Positions 52,868 to 61,565 of a DNA stretch of 64,000 nt are shown here, piece after piece (the stretch's first letter is position 1; each line of letters opens with the position of its first letter). Source of the DNA: Aequorivita soesokkakensis. GTDB taxonomy: Bacteria > Bacteroidota > Bacteroidia > Flavobacteriales > Flavobacteriaceae. The notes below the pieces were generated by a model, which saw only the letters and a list, made by a program, of their open reading frames with translations, was not told where the DNA came from and did not search any database. Position numbers and translations under genes: made by a program. The stretch covers positions 372,001 to 436,000 of the forward strand of contig NZ_LXIE01000001.1 of NCBI RefSeq assembly GCF_001641085.1, in the 5' to 3' direction.

Positions 52868-53815
52868 ATGAACATATCCATCGTCATCCCGCTTCTTAAC
52901 GAAGAAGAATCGCTTAATGAATTGTACCGTTGGATTGCATCCGTTATGCAATCCAATGGTTTTTTATACGAGCTCATTTTTATTGACGATGGCAGCACGG
53001 ACAATTCCTGGAAGTTAATTGAAAAACTTTCGCAAGAAAACGAAGAAGTAAAGGGAATTCGTTTTCAAAAGAATTACGGAAAATCACAAGCGCTGCACGC
53101 AGGTTTCGCAATGGCTAAAGGCGATGTGATTATCACCATGGACGCCGATTTACAGGACAATCCCGAAGAAATTCCAGAACTGTACAAAATGATTGCCGAG
53201 GAAGGTTTTGATCTTGTTTCCGGCTGGAAAAAGAAACGGTATGATTCTGTTCTCAGCAAAAACATGCCTTCCAAATTGTTCAATTACGCAGCGCGGAAAA
53301 CTTCCGGTGTAAAACTGCACGACTTTAATTGCGGACTGAAAGCGTATAAAAAAGATGTAGTAAAAAGTATAGAGGTAACTGGCGAAATGCACCGCTATAT
53401 TCCTGTATTGGCCAAAAATGCAGGTTTTGGCAACATTTCTGAAAAACCTGTTTTGCACCAAGCCAGAAAATATGGAACCACAAAATTTGGCGCTGAACGT
53501 TTTATCCGCGGGTTTCTGGATTTGATTACCATTTGGTTCCTTTCCAGATTTGGTAAACGGCCGATGCATCTTTTTGGCGCTTGGGGCGCGGCAATGCTTT
53601 TTGTTGGTTTCCTTTTGACACTCTATTTGGGAATTGACAAACTTTTTATAAATACCACGGGAAGACTTATTACGGAAAGGCCAGAATTTTTTATTGCGCT
53701 GACTGCGATGATTTTGGGAAGCCAACTTTTCCTTGCTGGATTTTTGGGCGAATTGATTCTCAGAAGTAAAAAAGACTCCCAAAACTACATTATCAAAGAG
53801 GTTACAAGTGCCTAA
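52868..53815 (+). CDS. family 2 glycosyltransferase (DPM1/ArnC-like)
   Basis: 315 residues. The GT-A domain begins NISIVIPLLNEEESLNELYR and contains DDGSTDNSW, the DxD-type MDADLQDNPEE and DFNCGLKAYKK. Two C-terminal membrane helices (about 236-255, 270-290) anchor it, as in polyprenyl-phosphate glycosyltransferases such as ArnC and GtrB. It probably transfers a sugar to undecaprenyl phosphate. In a DUF4199-GT2 pair that is common in Bacteroidota. The stop codon lies within the hairpin at 53806-53910. Confidence 0.92.
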   Translation: MNISIVIPLLNEEESLNELYRWIASVMQSNGFLYELIFIDDGSTDNSWKLIEKLSQENEEVKGIRFQKNYGKSQALHAGFAMAKGDVIITMDADLQDNPEEIPELYKMIAEEGFDLVSGWKKKRYDSVLSKNMPSKLFNYAARKTSGVKLHDFNCGLKAYKKDVVKSIEVTGEMHRYIPVLAKNAGFGNISEKPVLHQARKYGTTKFGAERFIRGFLDLITIWFLSRFGKRPMHLFGAWGAAMLFVGFLLTLYLGIDKLFINTTGRLITERPEFFIALTAMILGSQLFLAGFLGELILRSKKDSQNYIIKEVTSA

Positions 53816-53910
53816 AGTTGAAAGTGAGCTAAAGTTTTGAATAAACTAACTTTAAATACTTTTAACTTTAGCGCACTTTAGGCACTTCAAGTACTTTAGG
53901 CACTTTTTTT
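53806..53910 (+). terminator. repeated-arm hairpin region between the glycosyltransferase and mutase genes
   Basis: AAGTGCCTAAAG (53806-53817) can pair with either of two downstream copies of CTTTAGGCACTT: at 53876-53887, extended by AACTTTAGCGCA, or at 53894-53905, which is followed directly by a T run. The left arm also has GCTAAAGTT (53828-53836) matching AACTTTAGC (53864-53872). This gives two alternative stems, the second shaped as a terminator. It begins in the last codons of the glycosyltransferase gene. Confidence 0.65.
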
Positions 53911-53939
53911 ATACTATTTTTGCACATTAATTTAAGCGA

Positions 53940-55655
53940 ATGATTTACGTAGATCCGAAAATTTTAGCCCGCGTTAATAAGTGGCTCACCCCTTTTTTCG
54001 ACGAAAAAACCCAACACGAAATTAAAGAAATGATTGCCTACGATCCCGAGGGTCTGGAAGACAGTTTTTATAAAAACCTTGAATTCGGTACTGGCGGAAT
54101 GCGAGGCATAATGGGTCTTGGCGACAACCGAATCAATAAATATACCTTGGGGAAAAACACACAGGGACTTTCAAATTATTTAAAAAAACAGTTTCCGAAA
54201 AAAGAAATCAAGGTTGCAATTGCCTACGATTGCCGCCACAACAGCAAGAAATTTGCAAAAGTTGTGGCAGATGTTTTTTCCGCAAACGGAATAAAAGTCT
54301 TTCTTTTTTCAGAATTGCGGCCTACGCCGGAGCTTTCCTTTGCGGTAAAACAGTTGGGCTGTCAAGCTGGAATTGTTTTGACGGCATCCCACAATCCTTC
54401 AGAATACAACGGTTACAAAGTGTATTGGGAAGATGGCGGACAGCTTGTTCCGCCGCAGGATGGTGAAATTATTGCTGAAATAAATTCCCTTAATTACGAA
54501 AACATAAAATTTGAAGCGAATGAAAATTTGATTCAATTTATAGATTCCGAAGTTGATGAAGCATTTGCAAAAGCTTCGGTTGAAAACGGCACTTTTAATA
54601 CTTCAAAAGAAGCGAAAAACGATTTGAAAATTGTTTTCACTTCGCTTCACGGTACTTCAATCACAATGATTCCGAAGGTTTTGGAACAAGCCGGCTATAT
54701 AAATGTTTCAATTGTTGAAGAACAGGCTGAACCAAACGGAGATTTCCCAACCGTAAAATCGCCCAATCCCGAGGAACCCGCGGCCTTAAAAATGGCTTTG
54801 GAGCTTGCTGAAAAAGAAAATGCAGATATCGTTATTGGAACCGACCCAGATTGCGATCGTTTGGGAGTTGCCGTAAGAAATGATAAAAACGAAATGGTTT
54901 TGCTAAACGGAAACCAAACAATGGTTTTGATGACCCATTTTCTTTTGGAGCAATGGAAAAAGGCCGGGAAACTCAACGGAAAACAGTTTGTTGCATCAAC
55001 TATCGTTTCTACACCAATGGTGGCAAAGGTTACGGAATATTTCAACGTAAAATATATTGAAGGGCTTACGGGCTTTAAATGGATCGCAAAAATGATTAAG
55101 GATTTCCCCGAACTTGAATTTATTGGCGGCGGCGAGGAAAGTTTCGGTTATTTGGCGGGCGATTTCGTCCGTGATAAAGATGCTGTTACCGCTACCCTAC
55201 TTGCCTGCGAGATTGCTGCCCAGAAAAAACATGCCGGCAGCAGTATGTTTCAATATTTGAACGATGTGTACGAACAATTCGGAAACTACCGCGAACACTT
55301 GATTTCAATTACCAAAAAAGGTAAAAAAGGCGCCGAAGAAATTTCAGCAATTATGAAAACCCTTCGCGAAAATCCATTTAAGGAAATTGCAGGCAGTAAA
55401 GTGATACGAATGGACGATGTTTCAAAAAACGAAACAACGGATTTCACAAAACAGGAAACTTTGTCACTAAACCTGCCAAAATCCAACGTTTTGATTTATT
55501 ATACTGAGGATGGCAGCAAAATTGCAGCGCGACCCAGCGGCACGGAACCGAAAATAAAGTTTTACATTAGCGTGAACACTTTGGAAAAGGAAAATTTTGA
55601 AGAAATACTTCAGAAAAAAATTGACGCCATTGCCGCACAACTAAACATTAGTTAA
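53940..55655 (+). CDS. phosphohexomutase (phosphoglucomutase/phosphomannomutase family)
   Basis: 571 residues, long-form mutase. Domain I has the phosphoserine loop TASHNPSEYNGYK with Ser150, preceded by FGTGGMRGIMG. The metal loop is DPDCDRLGV, the sugar-binding loop GGGEESFGY, and the C-terminal phosphate-binding loop is RPSGTEPKIKFY. It interconverts hexose 1- and 6-phosphates in sugar-nucleotide supply. Its stop overlaps the ABC gene start by one base (TAATG). Confidence 0.94.
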   Translation: MIYVDPKILARVNKWLTPFFDEKTQHEIKEMIAYDPEGLEDSFYKNLEFGTGGMRGIMGLGDNRINKYTLGKNTQGLSNYLKKQFPKKEIKVAIAYDCRHNSKKFAKVVADVFSANGIKVFLFSELRPTPELSFAVKQLGCQAGIVLTASHNPSEYNGYKVYWEDGGQLVPPQDGEIIAEINSLNYENIKFEANENLIQFIDSEVDEAFAKASVENGTFNTSKEAKNDLKIVFTSLHGTSITMIPKVLEQAGYINVSIVEEQAEPNGDFPTVKSPNPEEPAALKMALELAEKENADIVIGTDPDCDRLGVAVRNDKNEMVLLNGNQTMVLMTHFLLEQWKKAGKLNGKQFVASTIVSTPMVAKVTEYFNVKYIEGLTGFKWIAKMIKDFPELEFIGGGEESFGYLAGDFVRDKDAVTATLLACEIAAQKKHAGSSMFQYLNDVYEQFGNYREHLISITKKGKKGAEEISAIMKTLRENPFKEIAGSKVIRMDDVSKNETTDFTKQETLSLNLPKSNVLIYYTEDGSKIAARPSGTEPKIKFYISVNTLEKENFEEILQKKIDAIAAQLNIS

Positions 55656-57481
55656 TGAGTTATTTCAGAAAAATACTGCGCTACGCCTACCCTTACAAAA
55701 AATATGCGTTTTTAAATATTTTTTTCAACATCCTGTATGCGTTGTTCAGCACACTTTCCTTTGTTGCGCTAATTCCTGTTTTGGAAATTATTTTTAGCGA
55801 TCAACGGACACTAGGCCCAAAACCAATTTATAGTGGAATTTCGGGTATAAAGGATTATTCACAGGAATACCTTAATTATTTCATCATTGACAACATCAAT
55901 AAACAAGGGGAATTTACAGTATTGATGTATATGGTCGGCATTATTGTTTCGCTCTTTTTATTGAAAAATTTGAGCAATTATCTAGCGATGTTCTATTCCA
56001 CTTTTCTTCGGAACGGAGTTTTAAAAGATCTTCGGAATGACCTTTACAGCAAGGTAATCCAGTTTCCGTTGGCTTTCTATTCTGAAAAAAGAAAAGGCGA
56101 TACAATTTCAAGATTGAGCGGCGATGTGGATGAAGTGAAAAATTCGGTGCTTTCAGTTTTGGAAATGATTGTCCGCGAACCGTTGACTATCATTTTCTCT
56201 TTGGCAACGATGCTTTTTATAAGTCCGAAACTGACACTTTTTGTTTTTCTCTTTTTGCCAATTTCAGGTTTTTTAATTTCAAAAATTGGGAAATCACTAA
56301 AAAAAGGCTCCTTAAAAGTGCAACAGGAACAAGGTGTTTTTCTTTCCATTCTGGAAGAAACAATGGGCGGATTGCGAATTATTAAAGCCTTTCACGCCGA
56401 AAACCTCTTTCAAAAGAAATTTGAGGATAGCAACGAACGTTTTTACAAATATTCCAATAAAGTGCTTAATAGACAAAATCTGGCTTCGCCCGTCAGTGAG
56501 CTTTTGGGAATCATTACCATAGGAATTCTGTTGGTTTATGGTGGCTATTTGGTTTTTGTGGACAGAACGCTGGAAGCGAGTTTCTTTATCGGCTATATAA
56601 TGTTAGCCTATAACATACTTACTCCCGCCAAAGCCATTGCAAAAGCTAGCTATTCCGTGAAACGGGCAGATGGTTCCGCTCATCGTATTTTGGAGCTTTT
56701 GGAAGCTGAAAACACGATTACTGATATTGAAAATCCTGTTCAAAAAGAAGGTTTTGATGGCGTTATTTCAATCAAAAATATTTCCTTTAAATACGAAGAT
56801 CAATATGTTTTGAAGGATTTTTCACTTGAAATTCCAAAAGGAAAAACCGTGGCACTCGTTGGCCAATCCGGTAGCGGGAAAAGTACGATCGCAAATTTAC
56901 TGACCCGTTTTTACGACGTAAATGAAGGCAGCATCGAGATTGACGGTGTGGATATAAAAGATATATCGAAAAGGTCTTTACGTGGTTTAATGGGCATAGT
57001 TTCTCAGGATTCAATTCTTTTTAATGATTCTGTGGCAAACAACTTAAAGTTGGGAAAACCTTTAGCTTCCGATTCAGAATTAAAGGAAGCCGCGGAAATA
57101 AGCAACTCATTCGAATTCATTAAAGACCTTCCGGAAGGTTTTGATACAAATATTGGCGACAGCGGGAACAAACTGAGCGGCGGCCAAAAACAACGCCTTA
57201 GCATTGCACGTGCCGTTCTGAAAAATCCACCAATCATGATTTTGGACGAAGCAACTTCAGCTTTGGATACCGAAAGCGAGCGTTTGGTGCAGGATGCGTT
57301 GGAAAAAATGATGAAAAACAGAACTTCCATTGTTATTGCGCACCGTCTTTCAACCATTCAAAATGCAGATAATATTGTGGTACTTTCCAAAGGAAAAATT
57401 GTTGAGCAAGGCAAACACCAAGAGCTTTTGGAGAAAAAAGGCGTTTACTTCAGTTTGGTGGAAATGCAATCACTTGCATAA
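55655..57481 (+). CDS. ABC transporter, fused permease and ATP-binding domains (MsbA-like exporter)
   Basis: 608 residues. Six-helix transmembrane domain at about 20-330, with IARKLRNDLYSKV-like coupling helix in the form GVLKDLRNDLYSKVIQFPLA. The nucleotide-binding domain has Walker A GQSGSGKST, signature NKLSGGQKQRLSIARA, Walker B IMILDEATSALD and the switch His in VIAHRLSTI. It probably exports a lipid or glycan. It is coupled to the mutase gene, suggesting an envelope role. Confidence 0.93.
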   Translation: MSYFRKILRYAYPYKKYAFLNIFFNILYALFSTLSFVALIPVLEIIFSDQRTLGPKPIYSGISGIKDYSQEYLNYFIIDNINKQGEFTVLMYMVGIIVSLFLLKNLSNYLAMFYSTFLRNGVLKDLRNDLYSKVIQFPLAFYSEKRKGDTISRLSGDVDEVKNSVLSVLEMIVREPLTIIFSLATMLFISPKLTLFVFLFLPISGFLISKIGKSLKKGSLKVQQEQGVFLSILEETMGGLRIIKAFHAENLFQKKFEDSNERFYKYSNKVLNRQNLASPVSELLGIITIGILLVYGGYLVFVDRTLEASFFIGYIMLAYNILTPAKAIAKASYSVKRADGSAHRILELLEAENTITDIENPVQKEGFDGVISIKNISFKYEDQYVLKDFSLEIPKGKTVALVGQSGSGKSTIANLLTRFYDVNEGSIEIDGVDIKDISKRSLRGLMGIVSQDSILFNDSVANNLKLGKPLASDSELKEAAEISNSFEFIKDLPEGFDTNIGDSGNKLSGGQKQRLSIARAVLKNPPIMILDEATSALDTESERLVQDALEKMMKNRTSIVIAHRLSTIQNADNIVVLSKGKIVEQGKHQELLEKKGVYFSLVEMQSLA

Positions 57482-57546
57482 TTATATATACTATATTAAA
57501 CCATTGTTCTGTAACTTAGTCCTATAAATAAGTTGCGCGCTTAAAA

Positions 57547-58101
57547 ATGGTTGAAGAACAAGAACTTGTAACGGCATTGCAGACCGAATCGGAAAAGGAA
57601 TCTGCCTTTCGGGAGCTTGTTACGCAGTATAAAGAACGGCTCTATTGGCAAATCCGGAATATGGTTTTGGATCACGATGATGCTGATGATGTGCTTCAAA
57701 ATACCTTTATCAAGATTTTCAGAAATATTAATTCCTTTAAAGGTGACAGTAAGTTGCACACTTGGATGTACCGAATTGCCGCCAATGAATCCATCACTTT
57801 TCTGAATAAAAAATCAAAACGCAACAATGTTTCCCTTGAAAATATGAAGGAAAACGCAATACGAAACTTGGAAAGCGATATATATTTTGAAGGCGACCAA
57901 TTGCAGCTTCAGTTTCAAAAAGCGATTGCAACGCTTCCAGACAGACAACGGCTGATCTTTACAATGAAATATTTTGAAGACCACACTTTTGAGGAGCTTT
58001 CAGAAATTTTGGAAACCTCTGTGGGCGGATTGAAAAGTAGCTATCACATTGCAGTTAAGAAAATTACAGAATTTATAAAAACGCAGGATGAAACTCTTTG
58101 A
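57547..58101 (+). CDS. ECF-type RNA polymerase sigma factor
   Basis: 184 residues. Region 2: VLDHDDADDVLQNTFIKIFR, with the DVLQNTFI -10 helix. Region 4: LPDRQRLIFTMKYFEDHTFE and ELSEILETSVGGLKSSYHIA. The upstream CTGTAACTT (57508-57516) resembles the ECF -35 box, but a good -10 is missing. Followed by a membrane protein gene and a secreted regulator-like gene, the order in which Flavobacteriia usually carry sigma factor, partner and sensor. Confidence 0.92.
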   Translation: MVEEQELVTALQTESEKESAFRELVTQYKERLYWQIRNMVLDHDDADDVLQNTFIKIFRNINSFKGDSKLHTWMYRIAANESITFLNKKSKRNNVSLENMKENAIRNLESDIYFEGDQLQLQFQKAIATLPDRQRLIFTMKYFEDHTFEELSEILETSVGGLKSSYHIAVKKITEFIKTQDETL

Positions 58102-58125
58102 CGTTTTTAAAGTCCTATTGAAACA

Positions 58126-58626
58126 ATGAAAGAAAACAAAAACATATCTGGTTTTAAAGCTCCTGAAAATTATTTCGAGGATTTTGAGGAGCGTTTGTTT
58201 GGCAAGATTTCAGAAGAAAATTTCCCGAAATCAGCTGGGCATACCGTTCCCGATGGATATTTTGAAAATTTGGAAGATCGTGTTTTAAAAACGGTAATCG
58301 CTTCAGAAAAACCTACGAAAGTCATTCCGCTTTTCGCGAAAAAATACTTTGGGTATGCCGCAGCAATCGCGGCTTGCCTGCTTCTTGGTTTTATGCTTTT
58401 TAATACCAAAACCGACAATTCAGGTTTGGATTCGCTACAATTGGCAGCAATTGATACTTATATTGAGGACGGAAATTTGAATATAGACCTTTATGATTTG
58501 ACTTCATATATAGATGATGAAGATATAACCGATTTAAATATGGACGACCACCAATTTTCAGAAACCACACTGGAAAACTATCTTTTGGAAAATGTGGATG
58601 AAGAAACTTTAATAAACGAACAATGA
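58126..58626 (+). CDS. sigma-linked single-pass membrane protein
   Basis: 166 residues. The N-terminal half contains the repeated peptides GFKAPENYFEDFEERLFGKI and TVPDGYFENLEDRVLKTVI (PxxYFExxExR, twice), a pattern of Bacteroidota anti-sigma-like proteins. One membrane helix lies at about 75-90 (YAAAIAACLLLGFMLF), followed by a strongly acidic periplasmic tail. It starts 24 bases after the sigma gene and overlaps the next by 4 bases. Anti-sigma role inferred. Confidence 0.78.
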   Translation: MKENKNISGFKAPENYFEDFEERLFGKISEENFPKSAGHTVPDGYFENLEDRVLKTVIASEKPTKVIPLFAKKYFGYAAAIAACLLLGFMLFNTKTDNSGLDSLQLAAIDTYIEDGNLNIDLYDLTSYIDDEDITDLNMDDHQFSETTLENYLLENVDEETLINEQ

Positions 58627-59096
58627 TGAAAAAGTTAATTTTTATATTCTTGCTTGCAACCATAACCATGCAAGCCCAAGACGGAAAACACGAAAAAATT
58701 AAAGCATTGAAAACTGCTTATATCACTGAAAAATTATCGCTAACATCAACTGAAGCAGAGAAATTTTGGCCTATTTATAATAAGTATGAAGACAAATTTC
58801 ATGCACTTCGGAAAAAGGAAAAAAGCGAGATCTATAAAAAACTGAGAGATGGTTTGGACAATATGAACGATGTTGAGGCCAATGCTTTAATCGATACCAG
58901 CTTATCATTGGAGAGTGAAGAGTTGGAGTTGCGCAAACAGATGATCGCAGAACTAAGAGGTGTTATTTCCCCAAAAAAAATAATTATCCTGAAAAAAACG
59001 GAAGACGATTTTAAACGAGAGCTTTTAGACCGGTACAGAAACGGTCACAGTGATAAAGGCGAAAAAGGGCCCAAGGGGCCAAAAGGTCCAAAATAA
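58623..59096 (+). CDS. secreted sensor-like protein of the ECF cluster
   Basis: 157 residues with signal peptide (MKKLIFIFLLATITMQAQ). The helical core (KIKALKTAYITEKLSLTSTE, AEKFWPIYNKYEDKFHALRK, RGVISPKKIIIL) resembles Spy/CpxP-like and 'sensor of ECF sigma factor' proteins, which have LTxxE/W and FWPIYN motifs. The tail GHSDKGEKGPKGPKGPK is a short Gly-Pro-Lys repeat. It probably senses envelope state and works with the membrane partner. Same operon by the 4-base overlap. Confidence 0.8.
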   Translation: MMKKLIFIFLLATITMQAQDGKHEKIKALKTAYITEKLSLTSTEAEKFWPIYNKYEDKFHALRKKEKSEIYKKLRDGLDNMNDVEANALIDTSLSLESEELELRKQMIAELRGVISPKKIIILKKTEDDFKRELLDRYRNGHSDKGEKGPKGPKGPK

Positions 59097-59127
59097 AAAA
59101 AGCCCCGAAAGTTCGGGGCTTTTTTTA
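59095..59127. terminator. terminator after the second ECF cluster
   Basis: AAAAAAAGCCCCGAA / TTCGGGGCTTTTTTT around the short AG loop. T runs on both strands serve the plus-strand operon and the convergent DUF2911 gene. Confidence 0.92.
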
Positions 59128-59143
59128 TTTAAGGAAGAGAGAC

Positions 59144-59989
59144 TTACATTGCTCCCCATTCTTTTAAAGATTTTTGGTTTAAAGCAACATAATCATTATT
59201 GCCAGCAGCCTTTGCAAGCTCCATAGACTTTTTGGCGGCTTCAATAGCCCCTTTTTTGTCTCCTGCTTTTGCATAGATTAAAGATTTTTGGCGTAGTTGC
59301 CAAAAAGCAGGCTCCTTGTTCATTTCAATAGATTTATCAATCCAAGTTTTGGCTTGGTTGATATCTTTTCCTGATTCTAAATAATAAACTGCCGCGGAGT
59401 AATAATCATTTGCCCCTGGGCCATTCATAACTTTTTGGATGTTATCTGTAACTGCTTTATCCGTTCCAAATTTAATCGGTACGCCTACATAGGTTTTTTC
59501 CCAAAGAATACCCAACATTGCAGAATCGTTCTTCAACTCATCAAAACTCATTGTGAAAGTTTCAATATTCATAGGCATTGGATACGCTTGTACAGAAACT
59601 TGTGCCGCTACCTTGCTGTCATCCCATTTTTCCGGAGTTCCCCAATTGTTTGTGTCGTTATAAAAATATACCTCCCAACTTGAAGCGCTTGGTTTTGTGT
59701 AAATAGCGTATGAACCTGCTTTAACAGTTTTACCACCAATTTCAACGTTTTCGCTAAAAGTGATTTTTGTATTGGCATTAGCTCCCGTGCGCCACATAGC
59801 ATCATAAGGAACCAAACCGCCAAAAATAGTTCTGCCTTTCATTGAAGGTCTTGAATATTCTAAGGTTACGTCTGTAAGACCTACTTTTTGTTCAATTTTT
59901 TGAAACGGACTGGGTTGTGGAGTTTGAATTTGCGCCTGAATGCCAACGGTTAGCATTAAAGCGGAAAAAAGTAAAATAATCTTTTTCAT
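59144..59989 (-). CDS. DUF2911 secreted protein
   Basis: 281 residues. Signal peptide ending at GIQAQIQ. DUF2911 at about 35-175: VTLEYSRPSMKGRTIFGGLV, YDAMWRTGANANTKITFSEN, VKAGSYAIYTKP and WEVYFYNDTNNWGTP. The C-terminal quarter is helical with TPR-like spacing (AKTWIDKSIEMNKEPAFWQL, AKAGDKKGAIEAAKKSMELA). Envelope protein of unknown function, common in Bacteroidota. Terminator on its left side. Confidence 0.9.
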   Translation of the reverse strand: MKKIILLFSALMLTVGIQAQIQTPQPSPFQKIEQKVGLTDVTLEYSRPSMKGRTIFGGLVPYDAMWRTGANANTKITFSENVEIGGKTVKAGSYAIYTKPSASSWEVYFYNDTNNWGTPEKWDDSKVAAQVSVQAYPMPMNIETFTMSFDELKNDSAMLGILWEKTYVGVPIKFGTDKAVTDNIQKVMNGPGANDYYSAAVYYLESGKDINQAKTWIDKSIEMNKEPAFWQLRQKSLIYAKAGDKKGAIEAAKKSMELAKAAGNNDYVALNQKSLKEWGAM

Positions 59990-60198
59990 GGTAGTGATTT
60001 TTAGTGGTTTATATCTTCACACGAAAATACAATTTGGAATGTTTTAAAAAGTTAAGAAAAGCCTAAATAAAATGTGCTAATGCAATATTACAGTGGGGAA
60101 ATTTTCATCTAGCAACAGAAAATTAGTATTATGTAAAGTAATAAAGTTGATATTTTCTTACCTCAGTCTTATTTCAAAGTCCAACAAGACTTTATTAA

Positions 60199-60217
60199 TT
60201 TGTTAATCTTTTGTTTA
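60199..60217 (+). promoter_or_regulatory. direct repeats upstream of the photolyase operon
   Basis: TTTGTTAA (60199-60206) and TTTGTTTA (60210-60217) are repeated at 11-base spacing, about one helix turn, some 50 bases before the first ORF of the operon. Such direct repeats can bind a MerR-type light or stress regulator, but the regulator is unknown. The other 210 bases after the DUF2911 start show no gene. Confidence 0.4.
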
Positions 60218-60263
60218 AACTTTTTATCATTTACTAAAACAAAGTATTTTTAAACAAAAAATT

Positions 60264-60380
60264 ATGTTGAAGCAATTACTCACACTATTCCGCACAAGGT
60301 TTTCAAGGAAAGCCGTGGAAATGAACACTTACAGATTGGTACGTATGAATAGGAAACTTTCTATCAAGCAAGATAAATAA
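60264..60380 (+). CDS. micro-ORF, 38-residue basic protein
   Basis: ATG to TAA. The sequence MLKQLLTLFRTRFSRKAVEM followed by NTYRLVRMNRKLSIKQDK is strongly basic (Arg/Lys-rich) with an amphipathic start, suggesting RNA, membrane or DNA contact. It ends 8 bases before the SRPBCC gene in the same direction, so it is probably the first gene of that operon. No family recognised. Confidence 0.5.
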   Translation: MLKQLLTLFRTRFSRKAVEMNTYRLVRMNRKLSIKQDK

Positions 60381-60388
60381 AAGCTTGA

Positions 60389-60850
60389 ATGAAAATTTAC
60401 ACGCTGCACGCAAAACAAAACCTTCCCATTACTATGGGCGAGGCTTGGAATTTTTTGTCAAATCCAGCAAACCTAAAAATTATTACCCCAGATTATATGG
60501 GCTTCCATATTCAGTCTGGTGCAGACAGGTCTATGTTTGCAGGGCAGATTATTGAATATATTGTTACGCCTATTTTCGGCCTCAAAACTAAATGGGTTAC
60601 CGAAATAACCCACGTCGTTGACAAAGAATATTTTGTGGACGAGCAACGCTTCGGGCCTTATGCATTGTGGCACCACAAACATTTTATAAAAGAAATTGAA
60701 GGCGGGGTTGAAATGGAAGATTTGCTTCATTACAAACTTCCGTTTGGGTTTCTCGGTCAGTTTGTGCATCCTTTTTTGATAAAGCCGAAGTTGGATGAAA
60801 TATTTGAATACCGAAAAAATAAATTGGTGGAACTTTTCGGCGCTATGTAA
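60389..60850 (+). CDS. SRPBCC family protein (START-like lipid or ligand-binding)
   Basis: 153 residues. The opening LPITMGEAWNFLSNPANLKI is the typical N-terminal strand and helix of SRPBCC/polyketide-cyclase-like proteins, and the repeated strand pattern (YIVTPIFGLKTKWVTEITHV, YALWHHKHFIKEIEGGVEME) builds the cavity. The long C-terminal helix ends it. Ligand unknown. Together with the following SDR and photolyase genes it forms a cluster seen in marine Flavobacteriia; 18 bases separate it from the SDR gene. Confidence 0.85.
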   Translation: MKIYTLHAKQNLPITMGEAWNFLSNPANLKIITPDYMGFHIQSGADRSMFAGQIIEYIVTPIFGLKTKWVTEITHVVDKEYFVDEQRFGPYALWHHKHFIKEIEGGVEMEDLLHYKLPFGFLGQFVHPFLIKPKLDEIFEYRKNKLVELFGAM

Positions 60851-60868
60851 TTTCAAAAATAGAAAACA

Positions 60869-61564
60869 ATGCAAAAAAATATACTTTTAATTGGTGGTTC
60901 TTACGGAATTGGAGCTGCAATTGCCGACAATCTTAAAAAAGATCACAATGTAATTATTGCCTCGCGGAGCAACGAAAATATTCCTAAAGTTATAAAACAC
61001 CATTCCTTTGATGCACTAACCGATGATATTTCAAAATTAGATTTGCCCGAAAAAATTGACGGCCTCGTCTATTGTCCAGGCAGCATCAATTTGAAACCTT
61101 TTAAAATGATGAGTCCCGAAACATTCCATGAGGATATGGAGCTAAATTTTCACTCGCTTGTTCGCATAGTTCACGGTTTGTTGCCCAAACTTAAAAATGC
61201 CGAGCAAGCAAGTATTGTTTTTTTCAGCACCGTTGCCGTAAAAGTGGGTATGCCTTTTCACACAAGTGTCGCGGCTTCAAAAGGAGCCATTGAAGGTTTT
61301 GCCAAAGCGCTGGCTGCGGAATATGCGCCCAATTTTAGGGTAAATGTAATTGCGCCTTCTTTAACAGACTCGCCTTTAGCTTCAAAACTTTTAAATAATG
61401 ATGCCAAAAAAGAAAAAATGGCGGAGCGTCACCCATTGAAAAAAGTGGGAGCTACAAAAGATATTGCAGCAATGGCGTCATTTCTTTTAAATGATGAATC
61501 TAAATGGATTACGGGTCAAGTCTTTGGGGTTGACGGCGGACTTTCAACTTTAAACGTTAATTAA
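60869..61564 (+). CDS. atypical short-chain dehydrogenase/reductase
   Basis: 231 residues with an SDR Rossmann fold: nucleotide loop GGSYGIGAAIAD (9-20), LVYCPGS (NAG-like) and a C-terminal WITGQVFGVDGG. The YxxxK active-site motif is altered: Lys138 is kept (SVAASKGAIEGF), but the Tyr four residues before is Val134. The Ser/Thr of the FFSTVA region is present. It is therefore probably catalytically changed or has another role, as in a known flavobacterial SDR group. Operon with SRPBCC and photolyase. Confidence 0.85.
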   Translation: MQKNILLIGGSYGIGAAIADNLKKDHNVIIASRSNENIPKVIKHHSFDALTDDISKLDLPEKIDGLVYCPGSINLKPFKMMSPETFHEDMELNFHSLVRIVHGLLPKLKNAEQASIVFFSTVAVKVGMPFHTSVAASKGAIEGFAKALAAEYAPNFRVNVIAPSLTDSPLASKLLNNDAKKEKMAERHPLKKVGATKDIAAMASFLLNDESKWITGQVFGVDGGLSTLNVN

Positions 61565-61565
61565 A

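Noticed and set aside
53150-53782. 210-codon minus-strand ORF inside the glycosyltransferase gene
   Set aside because: Shadow frame; the plus strand has the full GT2 motif set.
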